From assembly GCA_018819205.1 (NCBI GenBank), contig JAHJQE010000083.1, positions 1 through 33,514 on the forward strand: 33,514 nt of DNA, in the 5' to 3' direction. Below the pieces are notes generated by a model that was given only the letters and a program-made list of their open reading frames with translations, had not been told where the DNA came from and searched no databases. The stretch's first letter is position 1. Every line of letters starts with the position of its first letter. The position numbers and the translations under genes were made by a program. This DNA comes from Gammaproteobacteria bacterium (GTDB lineage Bacteria; Pseudomonadota; Gammaproteobacteria; Burkholderiales; Gallionellaceae). This document shows positions 24,381-33,296 of the stretch, in pieces.

Positions 24381-25327
24381 CACAACCGCTGGAGCCGACG
24401 CTGGAGTTGTATGCCAATCCTGCGGCGCGTTACTTTGCTGCAACCCGCCCCGCATTTTTGACCGCCAGTCTGATGGCATGTCTGATTGGCCTGGTAATCG
24501 CCTGGCACGGCGGTCTTGCTTTTGACATCCCGCTCGCGCTGGTCACCCTGCTGTTCGCCCTGCTGGCGCATGCCGGAGTGAATGTGCTCAACGATTACTA
24601 CGATGCACTCAACGGTACCGACGCGCAGAACACCGAGCGTATCTTCCCATTCACGGGCGGTAGCCGTTTCATCCAGAACGGTGTGCTGAGCCTGACGCAG
24701 ACGCGCAATTTCGGTTTTTCACTGATGACGGGTGTTGCTGCTGCCGGTCTATGGCTGATGGCGCGTACCGACGCGCAACTGATGTATATCGGACTGGTTG
24801 GACTTTTCATCGGCTGGGCGTATTCCGCGCCGCCTTTCAAACTGGTCGGTCGCGGTCTGGGCGAGTTCTGTGTGACGGCGGGCATCCTCTCTATCACGGT
24901 GGGCGCGGATTTCGTGCAGCGCAAAGGCTTCGATATGACACCGTTCGTGGCGGGGCTGTCTTATGCCTTGCTCACGGCCAATCTGCTCTATATCAACCAG
25001 TTCCCGGACCGTAAGGCAGATATGGCTGCTGGCAAGTTGCACTGGGTCGCCCGGCTGGAAGTGAGCAAGGCGCGCTGGGGTTATGTGCTGATCGTGGCGC
25101 TGGCGTATATATGGCTGGTGGCTAGTGTGCTGGTCGGCTGGCTGCCCATGATGTCGCTACTGACGCTGTTTGCTTTGCCGCTGAGTTTCAAGGCGTCACA
25201 AGAATTGATGCAGCATGCGGCCCAGCCGCAACGATTGGCGGACGCGATCAAACTCACCATCGCCGCGATGATGGCGCATGGTGCGCTGCTGTCGCTGGCA
25301 TTGATATTCAGTAAAGGAAATACATGA
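24377..25327 (+). CDS. UbiA/MenA-like membrane prenyltransferase
   Basis: The ATG at 24377-24379 gives 316 residues with eight or nine membrane segments. Two aspartate-rich motifs define the superfamily: [11 protein letters not shown] (near residue 75), with the downstream [11 protein letters not shown] typical of the MenA branch, and [10 protein letters not shown] (near 215). These enzymes join a polyprenyl chain to an aromatic acceptor at the inner membrane. The closest-looking branch is 1,4-dihydroxy-2-naphthoate prenyltransferase, but no other men genes are visible and the acceptor is unknown. It is coupled by ATGA to ruvC before and ruvA after, so it is transcribed as part of the ruv operon. 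A longer frame from 24122 lies over ruvC and is rejected. Confidence 0.88.
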   Translation: MTQPLEPTLELYANPAARYFAATRPAFLTASLMACLIGLVIAWHGGLAFDIPLALVTLLFALLAHAGVNVLNDYYDALNGTDAQNTERIFPFTGGSRFIQNGVLSLTQTRNFGFSLMTGVAAAGLWLMARTDAQLMYIGLVGLFIGWAYSAPPFKLVGRGLGEFCVTAGILSITVGADFVQRKGFDMTPFVAGLSYALLTANLLYINQFPDRKADMAAGKLHWVARLEVSKARWGYVLIVALAYIWLVASVLVGWLPMMSLLTLFALPLSFKASQELMQHAAQPQRLADAIKLTIAAMMAHGALLSLALIFSKGNT

Positions 25328-25905
25328 TAGGAAGACTGAGCGGCACGCTGCTGGAGAAGACCCCGCCGCAGATATTGCTGGATGTGCAAGGCGTCGGCTA
25401 CGAGGTGGATGTGCCGATGAGCACGTTCTACAACTTGCCCGGGTTGAATGAAAAAGTGGTGCTGCATACCGAGTTCATCGTGCGCGAGGATGCGCACTTG
25501 CTGTTCGGTTTCCTGACGCAGGAAGAACGCATCGCCTTCCGCCAGTTGCTGAAGATCAGCGGCGTCGGCCCCAAGCTGGCCTTGTCGGTGCTGTCCGGAT
25601 TGAGCATGAGTGATCTGGCCGCAGCCGTGGCGAACAAGGATGCGACGCGTCTGACCAAGATACCCGGTGTGGGCAAGAAGACCGCCGAGCGCCTGTTGCT
25701 GGAGCTGCAAGGCAAATTCGTGGTGAGCGCCGGCAGTGCGTCATCTTCGGTAGCGCTGGAGACCGCGGGCAATGACATCGTCAATGCTTTGTTGGGCTTG
25801 GGTTACAAGGACAAAGAGGCGGAATGGGCGGCCAAGCAATTGCCCAAGGATGTCGGGCTCTCGGACGGCATCCGCCAAGCGCTTAAGTTATTATCCAAGG
25901 CATGA
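25324..25905 (+). CDS. ruvA: Holliday junction DNA helicase subunit RuvA
   Basis: RuvA binds the Holliday junction and loads RuvB. The 193 residues start [12 protein letters not shown], domain I (OB fold). They continue with the helix-hairpin-helix pair ([38 protein letters not shown]) and, after an Ala/Ser linker, domain III ([23 protein letters not shown]), which contacts RuvB. Length is normal. Overlaps by ATGA with the prenyltransferase gene and with ruvB. Confidence 0.97.
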   Translation: MIGRLSGTLLEKTPPQILLDVQGVGYEVDVPMSTFYNLPGLNEKVVLHTEFIVREDAHLLFGFLTQEERIAFRQLLKISGVGPKLALSVLSGLSMSDLAAAVANKDATRLTKIPGVGKKTAERLLLELQGKFVVSAGSASSSVALETAGNDIVNALLGLGYKDKEAEWAAKQLPKDVGLSDGIRQALKLLSKA

Positions 25906-26957
25906 TCCAGCACGACGACCTTTCCGCCCCACCGCGCATCATCTCGGCTGCGCCGGCCTCTCCGCAGGAGGAGGCGCTGGAGCGCGCGCTGCGTCCCAAG
26001 CAGCTCGACGAGTATGTGGGGCAAGAGAAGATACGCGGGCAGCTGGAAATATTCATCCAGGCTGCGAAAAAGCGCAAAGAACCGCTCGATCATGTGCTGC
26101 TGTTCGGTCCGCCGGGACTGGGCAAGACCACATTGGCGCAGATCATCGCGCGCGAGATGGGCGTCAATATTCGTCACACTTCCGGTCCGGTGCTGGAGCG
26201 TGCGGGTGACCTTGCCGCATTGCTGACCAATCTTGAGCCGCACGATGTGCTGTTCATCGACGAGATACATCGTTTGTCGCCGGTGGTGGAGGAGATACTG
26301 TATCCCGCGCTGGAGGACTATCAGATCGACATCATGATCGGCGAGGGGCCGGGCGCGCGTTCGGTTAAGATCGATCTGCCGCCGTTCACACTGGTGGGGG
26401 CAACTACGCGCGCGGGTATGCTGACCAATCCGTTGCGCGACCGCTTCGGCATCGTGGCACGGCTGGAGTTCTACACGCCACAGGAGTTGCAGCGCATCGT
26501 CACGCGTTCGTCTGGCCTGCTGGAGCTGCCCATCTCGCCCGATGGGGCGCTGGAGATCGCCAACCGTTCGCGCGGCACGCCGCGTATCGCCAACCGTCTG
26601 CTGCGCCGTGTACGCGACTACGCTGATGTGCGAGCCGACGGCAATGCCACGCGCGAGGTGGCTGATGCCGCGCTGACCATGCTGGACGTGGATTCGCGCG
26701 GGCTGGATGTGATGGACAGGAAACTGCTGCAGACCGTGATCGAGAAATTCATGGGCGGGCCGGTCGGTGTGGACAATCTGGCCGCTGCTATCGGTGAAGA
26801 GCGCGACACCATCGAAGATGTGCTGGAACCTTACTTGATCCAGCAGGGTTATCTGCAGCGCACGCCGCGCGGCCGCATGGCGACGGCCAATGCCTATCAG
26901 CATTTCGGTCTGGCGGTGGTGAAGAGCGGCAGCAACAAGGAGTTGTGGGATGAGTAA
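25902..26957 (+). CDS. ruvB: Holliday junction DNA helicase motor RuvB
   Basis: RuvB is the AAA+ ring motor of branch migration. The 351 residues show [15 protein letters not shown], Walker [10 protein letters not shown] (69-77), Walker [12 protein letters not shown], sensor 1 in [11 protein letters not shown], the arginine finger region NPLRDRFGI, and sensor 2 [19 protein letters not shown]. The winged-helix C-terminus is [18 protein letters not shown]. It starts inside the ruvA stop (ATGA). The last eight bases overlap ybgC. Confidence 0.98.
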   Translation: MIQHDDLSAPPRIISAAPASPQEEALERALRPKQLDEYVGQEKIRGQLEIFIQAAKKRKEPLDHVLLFGPPGLGKTTLAQIIAREMGVNIRHTSGPVLERAGDLAALLTNLEPHDVLFIDEIHRLSPVVEEILYPALEDYQIDIMIGEGPGARSVKIDLPPFTLVGATTRAGMLTNPLRDRFGIVARLEFYTPQELQRIVTRSSGLLELPISPDGALEIANRSRGTPRIANRLLRRVRDYADVRADGNATREVADAALTMLDVDSRGLDVMDRKLLQTVIEKFMGGPVGVDNLAAAIGEERDTIEDVLEPYLIQQGYLQRTPRGRMATANAYQHFGLAVVKSGSNKELWDE

Positions 26958-27357
26958 GTCGCACAAACCGTTCACCTGGCCGGTGCGCGTCTACTATCAG
27001 GATACGGATGCGGGCGGCGTGGTGTATCACACCAACTATGTGAACTTTATGGAACGCGCGCGGACTGAGTGGTTGCGCACTTTCGGTCACAGCAATGCAG
27101 GGCTGATGCAAGAGTTCGGCGTGATGTTCGTGGTGCGCTCGATCAAGATCGATTACCTCAAGCCCGCATTGCTGGACGATATGCTGGAAGTGACGGCACA
27201 TCTGCACAAGGTCGGGCGCAGCCAGATGACATTGGCGCAAGAGGTCAAAAGAGGTGGAGAGATACTGACGCAGGCCGATGTGCATCTGGTATGTGTAGGT
27301 AGAGATAGCTTCAAACCGGTCAGCGTGCCGGAAATGTTACGCAAACAATGGGATTGA
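26950..27357 (+). CDS. ybgC: Acyl-CoA thioesterase YbgC, Tol-Pal associated
   Basis: A hotdog-fold thioesterase of 135 residues. The active-site loop is [28 protein letters not shown], with the catalytic aspartate near residue 19. It is commonly the first gene of the tol-pal operon, as here, and acts on acyl-CoA or acyl-ACP near the membrane. It overlaps ruvB by eight bases and ends four bases before tolQ, so the ruv and tol operons are fused without a gap. Confidence 0.95.
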   Translation: MSKSHKPFTWPVRVYYQDTDAGGVVYHTNYVNFMERARTEWLRTFGHSNAGLMQEFGVMFVVRSIKIDYLKPALLDDMLEVTAHLHKVGRSQMTLAQEVKRGGEILTQADVHLVCVGRDSFKPVSVPEMLRKQWD

Positions 27358-27361
27358 ATTC

Positions 27362-28039
27362 ATGGATCTGATACGGGACTTGTCTCTGGTGCAACTCATC
27401 AGCAATGCCAGCCTGCCGGTGCAGCTGGTGATGGGCTTGCTGTTGAGTGTGTCGCTGATGTCATGGTGGTACATCTTCCTCAAGATGTTCGCCGTACGCG
27501 CGGCGAAATCGCAGACGCGCGAGTTCGAGGACGCTTTCTGGGGTAATCCGAACCTGGTTGCTTTATATCAACAGGCAAGCAGCAAATTGCGCCATGATCA
27601 GGGCGCGCTGGAGTATATCTTCGCTGCGGGTTTTGCAGAATTCGTCAAACTGAAGAAGACGCAGGGTGTGGATAGTGCCGCCCTGATGGAAGGTACGCGC
27701 CGGGCGATGCGTGCTCGATACCAGCGCGAGATGGATCATCTTGAGTCGCACCTGTCTTTTCTGGCGACGGTCGGCTCGGTCAGTCCCTATGTCGGTCTGC
27801 TGGGCACGGTGTGGGGCATCATGAACGCGTTCCGCGGCTTGTCCAGCGTGGGGCAGGCGACATTGGCACAAGTGGCGCCAGGCATCGCCGAGGCGCTGGT
27901 GGCGACTGCGATGGGGCTGTTCGCAGCTATCCCCGCCGTGGTGGCATACAACCGTTACGTGCATGATGTGGCGCGTCTGTCGTCCCGTTTCGAAAGCTTC
28001 ATCGAAGAATTCTCCAACGTGTTGCAGAGGCAACCATGA
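27362..28039 (+). CDS. tolQ: Tol-Pal proton channel subunit TolQ
   Basis: TolQ forms the inner-membrane proton channel with TolR and drives TolA. The 225 residues have three membrane helices: about 17-40 (LPVQLVMGLLLSVSLMSWWYIF), about 133-155 (LSFLATVGSVSPYVGLLGTVWGIM, with the conserved G-LGTVWG) and about 168-190 (APGIAEALVATAMGLFAAIPAVVAYN). This is the MotA/TolQ/ExbB plan. It ends in CCATGA, where a short unexplained ORF begins before tolR. Confidence 0.97.
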   Translation: MDLIRDLSLVQLISNASLPVQLVMGLLLSVSLMSWWYIFLKMFAVRAAKSQTREFEDAFWGNPNLVALYQQASSKLRHDQGALEYIFAAGFAEFVKLKKTQGVDSAALMEGTRRAMRARYQREMDHLESHLSFLATVGSVSPYVGLLGTVWGIMNAFRGLSSVGQATLAQVAPGIAEALVATAMGLFAAIPAVVAYNRYVHDVARLSSRFESFIEEFSNVLQRQP

Positions 28040-28188
28040 CGCGGTGCGCGATAGCGGCGGGGGCGGGACAACATGGTTGCGGTGAAGGCTCACGCGCGAT
28101 GCGCGTTATGCCGGAACCAATGGCTGCGTTGCACCGCCAACTGCACTTTTCTGATTTGCTGCTAAACGTAACTGAGGTGCAGCCATGA
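28036..28188 (+). CDS. Unrecognised 50-codon ORF between tolQ and tolR
   Basis: An open frame of 50 residues starts at the ATG overlapping the tolQ stop (ATGA) and ends in a TGA overlapping the tolR start (ATGA). The protein (MTRCAIAAGAGQHGCGEG...LLLNVTEVQP) has no signal peptide or motif I recognise. The DNA is structured: ACGCGC-GAT-GCGCGT (28092-28106) sits inside a wider pairing TGGTT...AACCA (28074-28119). CTGCAC (28141-28146) can pair with GTGCAG (28177-28182) over the tolR ribosome-binding site. It may be a leader that keeps tolR coupled across an insertion rather than a functional protein. Confidence 0.4.
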   Translation: MTRCAIAAGAGQHGCGEGSRAMRVMPEPMAALHRQLHFSDLLLNVTEVQP

Positions 28189-28604
28189 TGAATTCACGTC
28201 GTGTCGCGCATCGACCGTTGAGTCAGATCAATGTGGTGCCATATATCGATGTGATGCTGGTGCTGCTGGTGATCTTCATGGTCACGGCGCCGATGATGAA
28301 TCCCGGGCAGATAGACCTGCCCAGCGTGGGCAAGTCGCTGGCGCCGCCAGTAGCACCGCTGGAAGTGATGATCAAGAAAGATTCGACGCTGGTGCTGCGC
28401 GATCATACGCAGGGTGGCGTCGAGAAACCTGTATCGAGGGATGAGTTGACGGCGCTGATCAAACAGAAGCTGGCGAAGAATCCCGAGCAGTCTGTGGTGA
28501 TCTCGGCCGACAAGAAGGTACGTTATGAGGAAGTCATCAATGTGATGGATATGCTGCAGCAGCAGAACGTCAAGAAAGTCGGACTGCTCACCAAGGTGCG
28601 ATGA
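28185..28604 (+). CDS. tolR: Tol-Pal proton channel subunit TolR
   Basis: TolR pairs with TolQ in the proton-driven motor. The 139 residues include the membrane helix INVVPYIDVMLVLLVIFMVTAP (about 14-35), whose aspartate is the proton-carrying residue. A periplasmic domain follows (LPSVGKSLAPP..., KNPEQSVVISADKKVRYEEVINVMDML). Two ATGs stand together (28185 and 28188). GAGG lies seven bases before the first, and the first overlaps the stop of the preceding small ORF. It overlaps tolA by ATGA. Confidence 0.96.
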   Translation: MMNSRRVAHRPLSQINVVPYIDVMLVLLVIFMVTAPMMNPGQIDLPSVGKSLAPPVAPLEVMIKKDSTLVLRDHTQGGVEKPVSRDELTALIKQKLAKNPEQSVVISADKKVRYEEVINVMDMLQQQNVKKVGLLTKVR

Positions 28605-29305
28605 GCGAGACACTCCACTACCGTGACACCTACCGTTTTTCTGCCGGCGTGCTGGCAATGGCGGTGCACGTGGCGTTCTTTTCCATGCTGGTGCTGGGTG
28701 TGCGCTGGCAGACCCAGCATCCAGACAGTTTTTCTGTTGAATTATGGGATAGTTTGCCTGAACAACAGCCGGTTGAAGCGCCGACAGAGGTAGTCGCGGC
28801 CAAGCAGGCGGTGGAGCAACAAGCAGCAAGGCCGTCTACCCCGCAGAAGGCGGATATCGAGTTGCGTGATAAAAAAGCACGCAATAAATCACAGCCCAGT
28901 GCAAAGGAACTACGTCGGCAGAAGCTGATCGAGGAACAACGTGTGATGGAAGCATATGTCGAGAAGCAGCGCTTGGCTGAGCGTGAGCGAGTGCGCGCAG
29001 AAGTGCTCGCTGCCACATCTGCCGAGATGGGACGTTATCAGGACATGATACGCAGCAAGATCAGGCATAACATCGTAATGCCACCTGATGTACTGCCATC
29101 CGCTGCTGCCGAATTTAAAGTGACGCTGCTGCCGGATGGTTCGGTGCTGGATGCAATATTGCTGAAGAGCAGCGGCAATGCGGCCTATGACGAGGCGACC
29201 GAACGCGCGATATACAAGGCACAGCCTTTGCCGATACCGAGCGATCCGGTGCTGAAGAAGCGCTTTCGCGAATTACGCCTGACGATCAGGCCGGAGGATA
29301 GATAA
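28601..29305 (+). CDS. tolA: Tol-Pal envelope-spanning protein TolA
   Basis: TolA connects the TolQR motor to TolB/Pal across the periplasm. The 234 residues have a membrane anchor near 13-33 (AGVLAMAVHVAFFSMLVLGV), then a Gln/Lys/Ala-rich helical domain (QAVEQQAARPST..., KELRRQKLIEEQRVMEAYVEKQRLAERERVRAEVLAA). The C-terminal TonB/TolA domain contains IRHNIVMPPDV, FKVTLLPDGSVLDAILLKSSGNAAYDEATERAI. The helical domain is short compared with E. coli TolA (421 residues in all), as is usual in this class. Confidence 0.94.
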   Translation: MSETLHYRDTYRFSAGVLAMAVHVAFFSMLVLGVRWQTQHPDSFSVELWDSLPEQQPVEAPTEVVAAKQAVEQQAARPSTPQKADIELRDKKARNKSQPSAKELRRQKLIEEQRVMEAYVEKQRLAERERVRAEVLAATSAEMGRYQDMIRSKIRHNIVMPPDVLPSAAAEFKVTLLPDGSVLDAILLKSSGNAAYDEATERAIYKAQPLPIPSDPVLKKRFRELRLTIRPEDR

Positions 29306-29308
29306 GGA

Positions 29309-30562
29309 ATGAGACGCTGGATTCTGTTGTATTTGATGATTCTTTCGGCACCGGTGCACGCGGTGCTGAACATCGAGATCACCGGTGCGGGTGAGCATCA
29401 GACCCCAGTCTCGCTGGTGCGGTTTGCCGGTGATGCCGCGATCGCGCAGAGTTTGCTCGCTCTGGTGGGGAGTGACTTGGCCCGCACCGGTCTGTTCAAA
29501 TTGATCGATCCGGCGGGTAAATCTCCGCATGAACCGCGCGATATCAGACCAGCCGAGTGGCTGGGCGTGGAAGCGGTGCTGATAGGCAGCATCCAGTCTC
29601 AGAGTGAAGGAAAGATCTCAGTTGAATTCCGTCTGTTTGACCTGGTGCGGAACGCTGAACTGATGTCGCAAGTGGTGACGGCCAAAGAGGATCAGGTGCG
29701 GGCAATCGGACACCGCATCGCGGATCTCGTATATGAGCGCCTGACCGGCAGCCCGGGAGTGTTCAGTACGCGCATCGCCTACGTCAGCCGTGATGAGGGG
29801 GTCTATCGTCTGGTCGTGGCCGATAGCGACGGAGATAACGAACAGGCGCTGCTCACCTCAAGAGAGCCCATCATGTCGCCAGCCTGGTCTCCGGATGGAA
29901 GGCAGATCGCTTACGTCAGTTTCGAGAAGCGACGCGCCATGGTCTATGTGCAATCACTGACCACCCGCCAACGCAAACTGATCGCGGATTTTCCTGGCAG
30001 TAACAGTGCACCGGCCTGGTCTCCGGATGGCATGCAGATCGCCATGGTGCTGACACGCGATGACGCTTCGCAGATATATCTTGCCAACAGCAATGGCAGC
30101 CACCTGCGTCGCATCACCCATAGTGATGCAATCGATACCGAACCGTCTTTTTCTCCCGATGGTAAATCCCTGCTCTTCACCTCCGATCGAGGCGGTAGTC
30201 CGCAGATATATCGCGTGTCGATCGACAGCCGTGATGTAGAAAGGCTGACCTTTGAATCGGGCAATGCCTTCTCGCCCCGCTTCCATCCTGATGGCAACAG
30301 TTTTGTGTTTGCGCATTTCAACGAGGGCATCTTTCATATCGCCGTGCACGATATGGAAAGCAGACAAACTCAGATACTTACAGCCGGCGGATGGGAGAAA
30401 AAGCCGAGCTTTGCGCCCAACGGCAAGATGATCCTGTTTGCAACCGAGGTGCAGGGTCGTGGTATATTGGCAACCGTTTCAAGCGATGGCCGTGTGAAGC
30501 AGAAGATGGTTGCCCAGCGCGGGGATATCCGCGAACCAATGTGGGGCCCGTTCCTGAAATAG
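29309..30562 (+). CDS. tolB: Tol-Pal periplasmic beta-propeller protein TolB
   Basis: TolB binds Pal and TolA in the periplasm. The 417 residues begin with a signal peptide (MRRWILLYLMILSAPVHA), then an N-terminal alpha/beta domain (LNIEITGAGEHQTPVSLVRF). A six-bladed propeller follows, with repeated SPDGR-type turns: SPAWSPDGRQIAYVS, SAPAWSPDGMQIAMVL, EPSFSPDGKSLLFTSDR, SPRFHPDGNSFVFAHF and KPSFAPNGKMILFATE. It starts four bases after the tolA stop. Length is normal. Confidence 0.97.
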   Translation: MRRWILLYLMILSAPVHAVLNIEITGAGEHQTPVSLVRFAGDAAIAQSLLALVGSDLARTGLFKLIDPAGKSPHEPRDIRPAEWLGVEAVLIGSIQSQSEGKISVEFRLFDLVRNAELMSQVVTAKEDQVRAIGHRIADLVYERLTGSPGVFSTRIAYVSRDEGVYRLVVADSDGDNEQALLTSREPIMSPAWSPDGRQIAYVSFEKRRAMVYVQSLTTRQRKLIADFPGSNSAPAWSPDGMQIAMVLTRDDASQIYLANSNGSHLRRITHSDAIDTEPSFSPDGKSLLFTSDRGGSPQIYRVSIDSRDVERLTFESGNAFSPRFHPDGNSFVFAHFNEGIFHIAVHDMESRQTQILTAGGWEKKPSFAPNGKMILFATEVQGRGILATVSSDGRVKQKMVAQRGDIREPMWGPFLK

Positions 30563-30585
30563 ATAATTAAGAAGGAGTACGCGAG

Positions 30586-31143
30586 ATGAAGAAACTGATC
30601 CTCAGTGTGTTGTTGTTGAACCTGCTGGCTGCATGTGGCAGCAATCCACCGAAAGAAGAGGCCATGGCGCCAGCTACTTCTGCAGCTGTTTCTGAAGCTC
30701 CTGCAGCAGCAGCTGCTGCAGATGCGACCGCTGTTGATGCGCAAGCTGCTGTTGATGCGCAAGCTGCTGCCGATGCACAAGCTGCTGCCGATGCTAAAGC
30801 TGCCCTGATGGAAAAGAATAGCGTGTACTTCCCGTTCGATGTGGATGCTGTGCAGGATGCGGATCGTGAAACCATCATGAATCATGCTGAGTATCTGGCG
30901 AGTCATCCCGATGCCAAGGTGCGTGTAGAAGGCAACGCAGATGAGCGCGGTAGCAGCGAATACAACCTCGGTCTGGGTCAGCGCCGTGCCAAGAACACCA
31001 AGCGTGCACTGGTGTTGGGCGGTGCTTCGGACTCGCAGATCGAGACAGTCAGCTACGGCGAAGAGAAGCCGCGTTGCAGCGAGCATAACGAAGCTTGCTG
31101 GTCTCAGAACCGTCGCGCCGACATCAACTACAGCGCGCAGTAA
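30586..31143 (+). CDS. pal: Peptidoglycan-associated lipoprotein Pal
   Basis: Pal anchors the outer membrane to peptidoglycan. The 185 residues have a lipoprotein signal ending LLAAC (Cys18), an Ala-rich linker with four six-residue repeats (VDAQAA, VDAQAA, ADAQAA, ADAKAA), and an OmpA-like domain. That domain has SVYFPFDVDAVQD, VRVEGNADERGSSEYNLGLGQRRA and ENRRADINY-type end (QNRRADINYSAQ). The residues that bind diaminopimelate are in place (Asp and Arg in NADERG and RRA). AAGGAG is eight bases upstream. The linker is longer than in E. coli Pal. Confidence 0.97.
   Translation: MKKLILSVLLLNLLAACGSNPPKEEAMAPATSAAVSEAPAAAAAADATAVDAQAAVDAQAAADAQAAADAKAALMEKNSVYFPFDVDAVQDADRETIMNHAEYLASHPDAKVRVEGNADERGSSEYNLGLGQRRAKNTKRALVLGGASDSQIETVSYGEEKPRCSEHNEACWSQNRRADINYSAQ
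30733..30804 (+). repeat. Four tandem 18-bp repeats in pal
   Basis: The unit GTTGATGCGCAAGCTGCT occurs twice exactly (30733-30750, 30751-30768), then twice with changes (GCCGATGCACAAGCTGCT, GCCGATGCTAAAGCTGCC). It keeps frame and encodes the six-residue Ala/Gln/Asp linker repeat. The two identical copies suggest recent slippage. Confidence 0.93.
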
Positions 31144-31145
31144 AC

Positions 31146-31916
31146 GTGAAGATTGCAGCCTCCCGTTTGTTGGGCGGTCTGTTGCTGGTGTGTAGCCCCG
31201 CTTATGCGGGGCTGTTCGCTGATGACGACGCACGGCAGCAGGTCAGGAAACTGGAGGCTCGCATCGTCACTCTGGAGAAGAAGCTCGCCGAGATAGAGTT
31301 GCAGAACAAGCTGGCAGTTCGCTCCTTCCTGAATTTGCAGATGCAGCTTGAGATGCAGACCGGCGAGATGCGCAAACAGCGCGGCCTGTTCGAAGAGTTC
31401 GGGCATGCTCAACAGGATGCGGAGAAGCGGCAAAAGGATTTCTACATCGACCTGGACTCACGCATGCGGCAACTGGAAGCAAGTGCTGTCGGGGCTCAGC
31501 GTGCAGTGCCTGCAGCTTCATCCGAAGAGGGGGGCGACCAGACAGGCGAGAATCGTGCATTCGAAACAGCCTATGGCTTCTATCGTGCGGAGAGTTATCG
31601 TGAGGCAGCGCTTGCTTTCCGTGATTTCCTGCGACAGTACCCGCAATCAGTACATGAAGCCAATGTGTATTACTGGCTCGGTAACGCCAATTTCCTCTCT
31701 CGTGAATACGCCAGCAGTTTTGCGGCCTATCGCGATCTGCTGACCAAGTATCCCGATCACCCGCGCGCACCAGAGGCCATGTTGAATATGGCTGAATGCC
31801 AGTTGTCACTCAAGAAGAAATCTGCTGCTCGCAGTACCTTGAAGAAACTCATCTCACAGTTTCCGGGGAGTGACGCCTCGGACAAAGCCAAAAAACGTCT
31901 GGCCACCATCAAGTAA
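31146..31916 (+). CDS. cpoB: Tol-Pal accessory protein CpoB (YbgF)
   Basis: CpoB coordinates peptidoglycan synthesis with Tol-Pal during division. GTG at 31146-31148, two bases after the pal stop, gives 256 residues with a signal peptide ending CSPAYA. A coiled coil follows (DDARQQVRKLEARIVTLEKKLAEIELQNKL and on, about residues 26-110). A C-terminal TPR-like array follows: AFETAYGFYRAESYREAALAFRDFLRQYP, ANVYYWLGNANFLSREYASSFAAYRDLL, and MLNMAECQLSLKKKSAARSTLKKL. A frame from 31095 begins inside pal and is not favoured. Length is normal. Confidence 0.92.
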   Translation: MKIAASRLLGGLLLVCSPAYAGLFADDDARQQVRKLEARIVTLEKKLAEIELQNKLAVRSFLNLQMQLEMQTGEMRKQRGLFEEFGHAQQDAEKRQKDFYIDLDSRMRQLEASAVGAQRAVPAASSEEGGDQTGENRAFETAYGFYRAESYREAALAFRDFLRQYPQSVHEANVYYWLGNANFLSREYASSFAAYRDLLTKYPDHPRAPEAMLNMAECQLSLKKKSAARSTLKKLISQFPGSDASDKAKKRLATIK

Positions 31917-31929
31917 TTCGCTGTAGTTC

Positions 31930-32586
31930 ATGACACTCGAATCCAGTAGCACGCTGCGTATCAGCGAAATATTCCTCTCGTTGCAAGGTGAGAGCACCCG
32001 GATCGGCTTGCCGACCGTATTCGTGCGTCTGGTCGGATGTCCGCTGCGCTGCGAATACTGTGACAGTGCGCATGCTTTCAGCGGCGGGAAGAGCATGTCG
32101 GTGCAGGCGGTTCTGGATGCGGTGGCAAATTTCGGAGCGCATTATGTGTGCGTGACCGGCGGTGAGCCGCTGTCGCAGAAGCATAGCCTGATGCTGTTGA
32201 GTGCATTATGTGATGCCGGTTATTCAGTTTCACTGGAGACCAGCGGGGCATTGGACGTCAGCGGCGTTGATGTGCGTGTGATGAAGGTGCTTGATATCAA
32301 GACGCCAGGTTCCGGCGAGGAGAGCAAGAACCTCTGGGATAATCTGCAGTATCTCACCGGGAATGATGAGATCAAATTCGTGCTGTGTGACGAGGCTGAT
32401 TATCAGTGGGCGAAACAGGTGCTGAGCGACCGGGATTTGGCGCGTCGATGCGAAGTGCTGTTCTCCCCGGTCCATGATGGATTGGCAGCGCGTGATCTGG
32501 CGGAATGGATATTGAGAGATCATTTGCCGGTGCGTATGCAGGTGCAGTTGCACAAGATATTGTGGGGTAATGAGGTGGGGCGTTGA
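31930..32586 (+). CDS. queE: 7-carboxy-7-deazaguanine synthase QueE
   Basis: A radical SAM enzyme making 7-carboxy-7-deazaguanine from 6-carboxytetrahydropterin in queuosine synthesis. The 218 residues contain the substrate loop FLSLQGEST, the iron-sulfur motif CPLRCEYC (three cysteines), and the SAM motif TGGEPL. LETSGA and [11 protein letters not shown], typical of QueE, are also present. It starts 13 bases after cpoB and overlaps queC by four bases (TTGA). Confidence 0.97.
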   Translation: MTLESSSTLRISEIFLSLQGESTRIGLPTVFVRLVGCPLRCEYCDSAHAFSGGKSMSVQAVLDAVANFGAHYVCVTGGEPLSQKHSLMLLSALCDAGYSVSLETSGALDVSGVDVRVMKVLDIKTPGSGEESKNLWDNLQYLTGNDEIKFVLCDEADYQWAKQVLSDRDLARRCEVLFSPVHDGLAARDLAEWILRDHLPVRMQVQLHKILWGNEVGR

Positions 32587-33263
32587 GCGAAAAACGAGCG
32601 GTCGTGCTGTTATCGGGTGGCCTGGATTCCGCCACTGTGCTGGCACAGGCGCGCGCGCAGGGGTTCCAATGTCATGCACTGAGCGTCGACTATGGTCAAC
32701 GCCATCATGCGGAACTTGCGGCTGCGCAGCGCGTGGCTAGAGAACTGGGGGCATCTGAGCACCGGGTCATCAATATCGATCTGACAGCGTTTGGCGGTTC
32801 GGCCCTGACCGATGCCAGCATCGCTGTGCCGGAAGCAGCCACGAGCGGGATTCCGCTAACCTATGTGCCTGCGCGCAATACCATCATGTTGTCGCTTGCA
32901 CTTGCTTGGGCAGAAGTGCTGCAGGCACAGGATATTTTTATCGGCGTGAATGCCGTGGATTACTCCGGTTATCCGGATTGCCGCCCCGAATTCGTGGATG
33001 CGTTCGAGCGCATGGCGAATCTCGCGACCAAGGCGGCAGTGGAAGGCAAAGCATTGAAATTGCATGCGCCGCTGTTGCATCTGAGTAAGGCGGAGATCAT
33101 TCAGGCAGGCGTGAAGCTTGGCGTTGATTACGCGCTGACCGTTTCATGTTATCAGGCAGATGAGTCGGGGCGTGCTTGTGGACGCTGTGATTCTTGCCGT
33201 TTGAGGCAAGAAGGGTTTCGTGCAGCTCAAGTTGAGGATCCGACGCGATATCAAAATGCTTAA
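32583..33263 (+). CDS. queC: 7-cyano-7-deazaguanine synthase QueC
   Basis: QueC converts 7-carboxy-7-deazaguanine to preQ0 using ATP and ammonia. The 226 residues start at TTG (32583-32585) overlapping the queE stop, with GAGGTGGGG upstream. The PP-loop SGGLDSAT is at 11-18, followed by [41 protein letters not shown] and a C-terminal zinc site ([17 protein letters not shown]). The ATP pyrophosphatase fold is complete. Other queuosine genes (queD, queF, tgt) are not in the window. Confidence 0.97.
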   Translation: MSEKRAVVLLSGGLDSATVLAQARAQGFQCHALSVDYGQRHHAELAAAQRVARELGASEHRVINIDLTAFGGSALTDASIAVPEAATSGIPLTYVPARNTIMLSLALAWAEVLQAQDIFIGVNAVDYSGYPDCRPEFVDAFERMANLATKAAVEGKALKLHAPLLHLSKAEIIQAGVKLGVDYALTVSCYQADESGRACGRCDSCRLRQEGFRAAQVEDPTRYQNA

Positions 33264-33277
33264 ATCGCATTTGATGC

Positions 33278-33296
33278 TTTGACTATCGAGGTCAAA
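33278..33296 (+). repeat. Inverted repeat overlapping the tRNA promoter -35
   Basis: TTTGAC (33278-33283) and GTCAAA (33291-33296) flank seven bases. The left arm contains most of the -35 hexamer. Could be a weak operator or chance; no regulator was identified. Confidence 0.4.
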
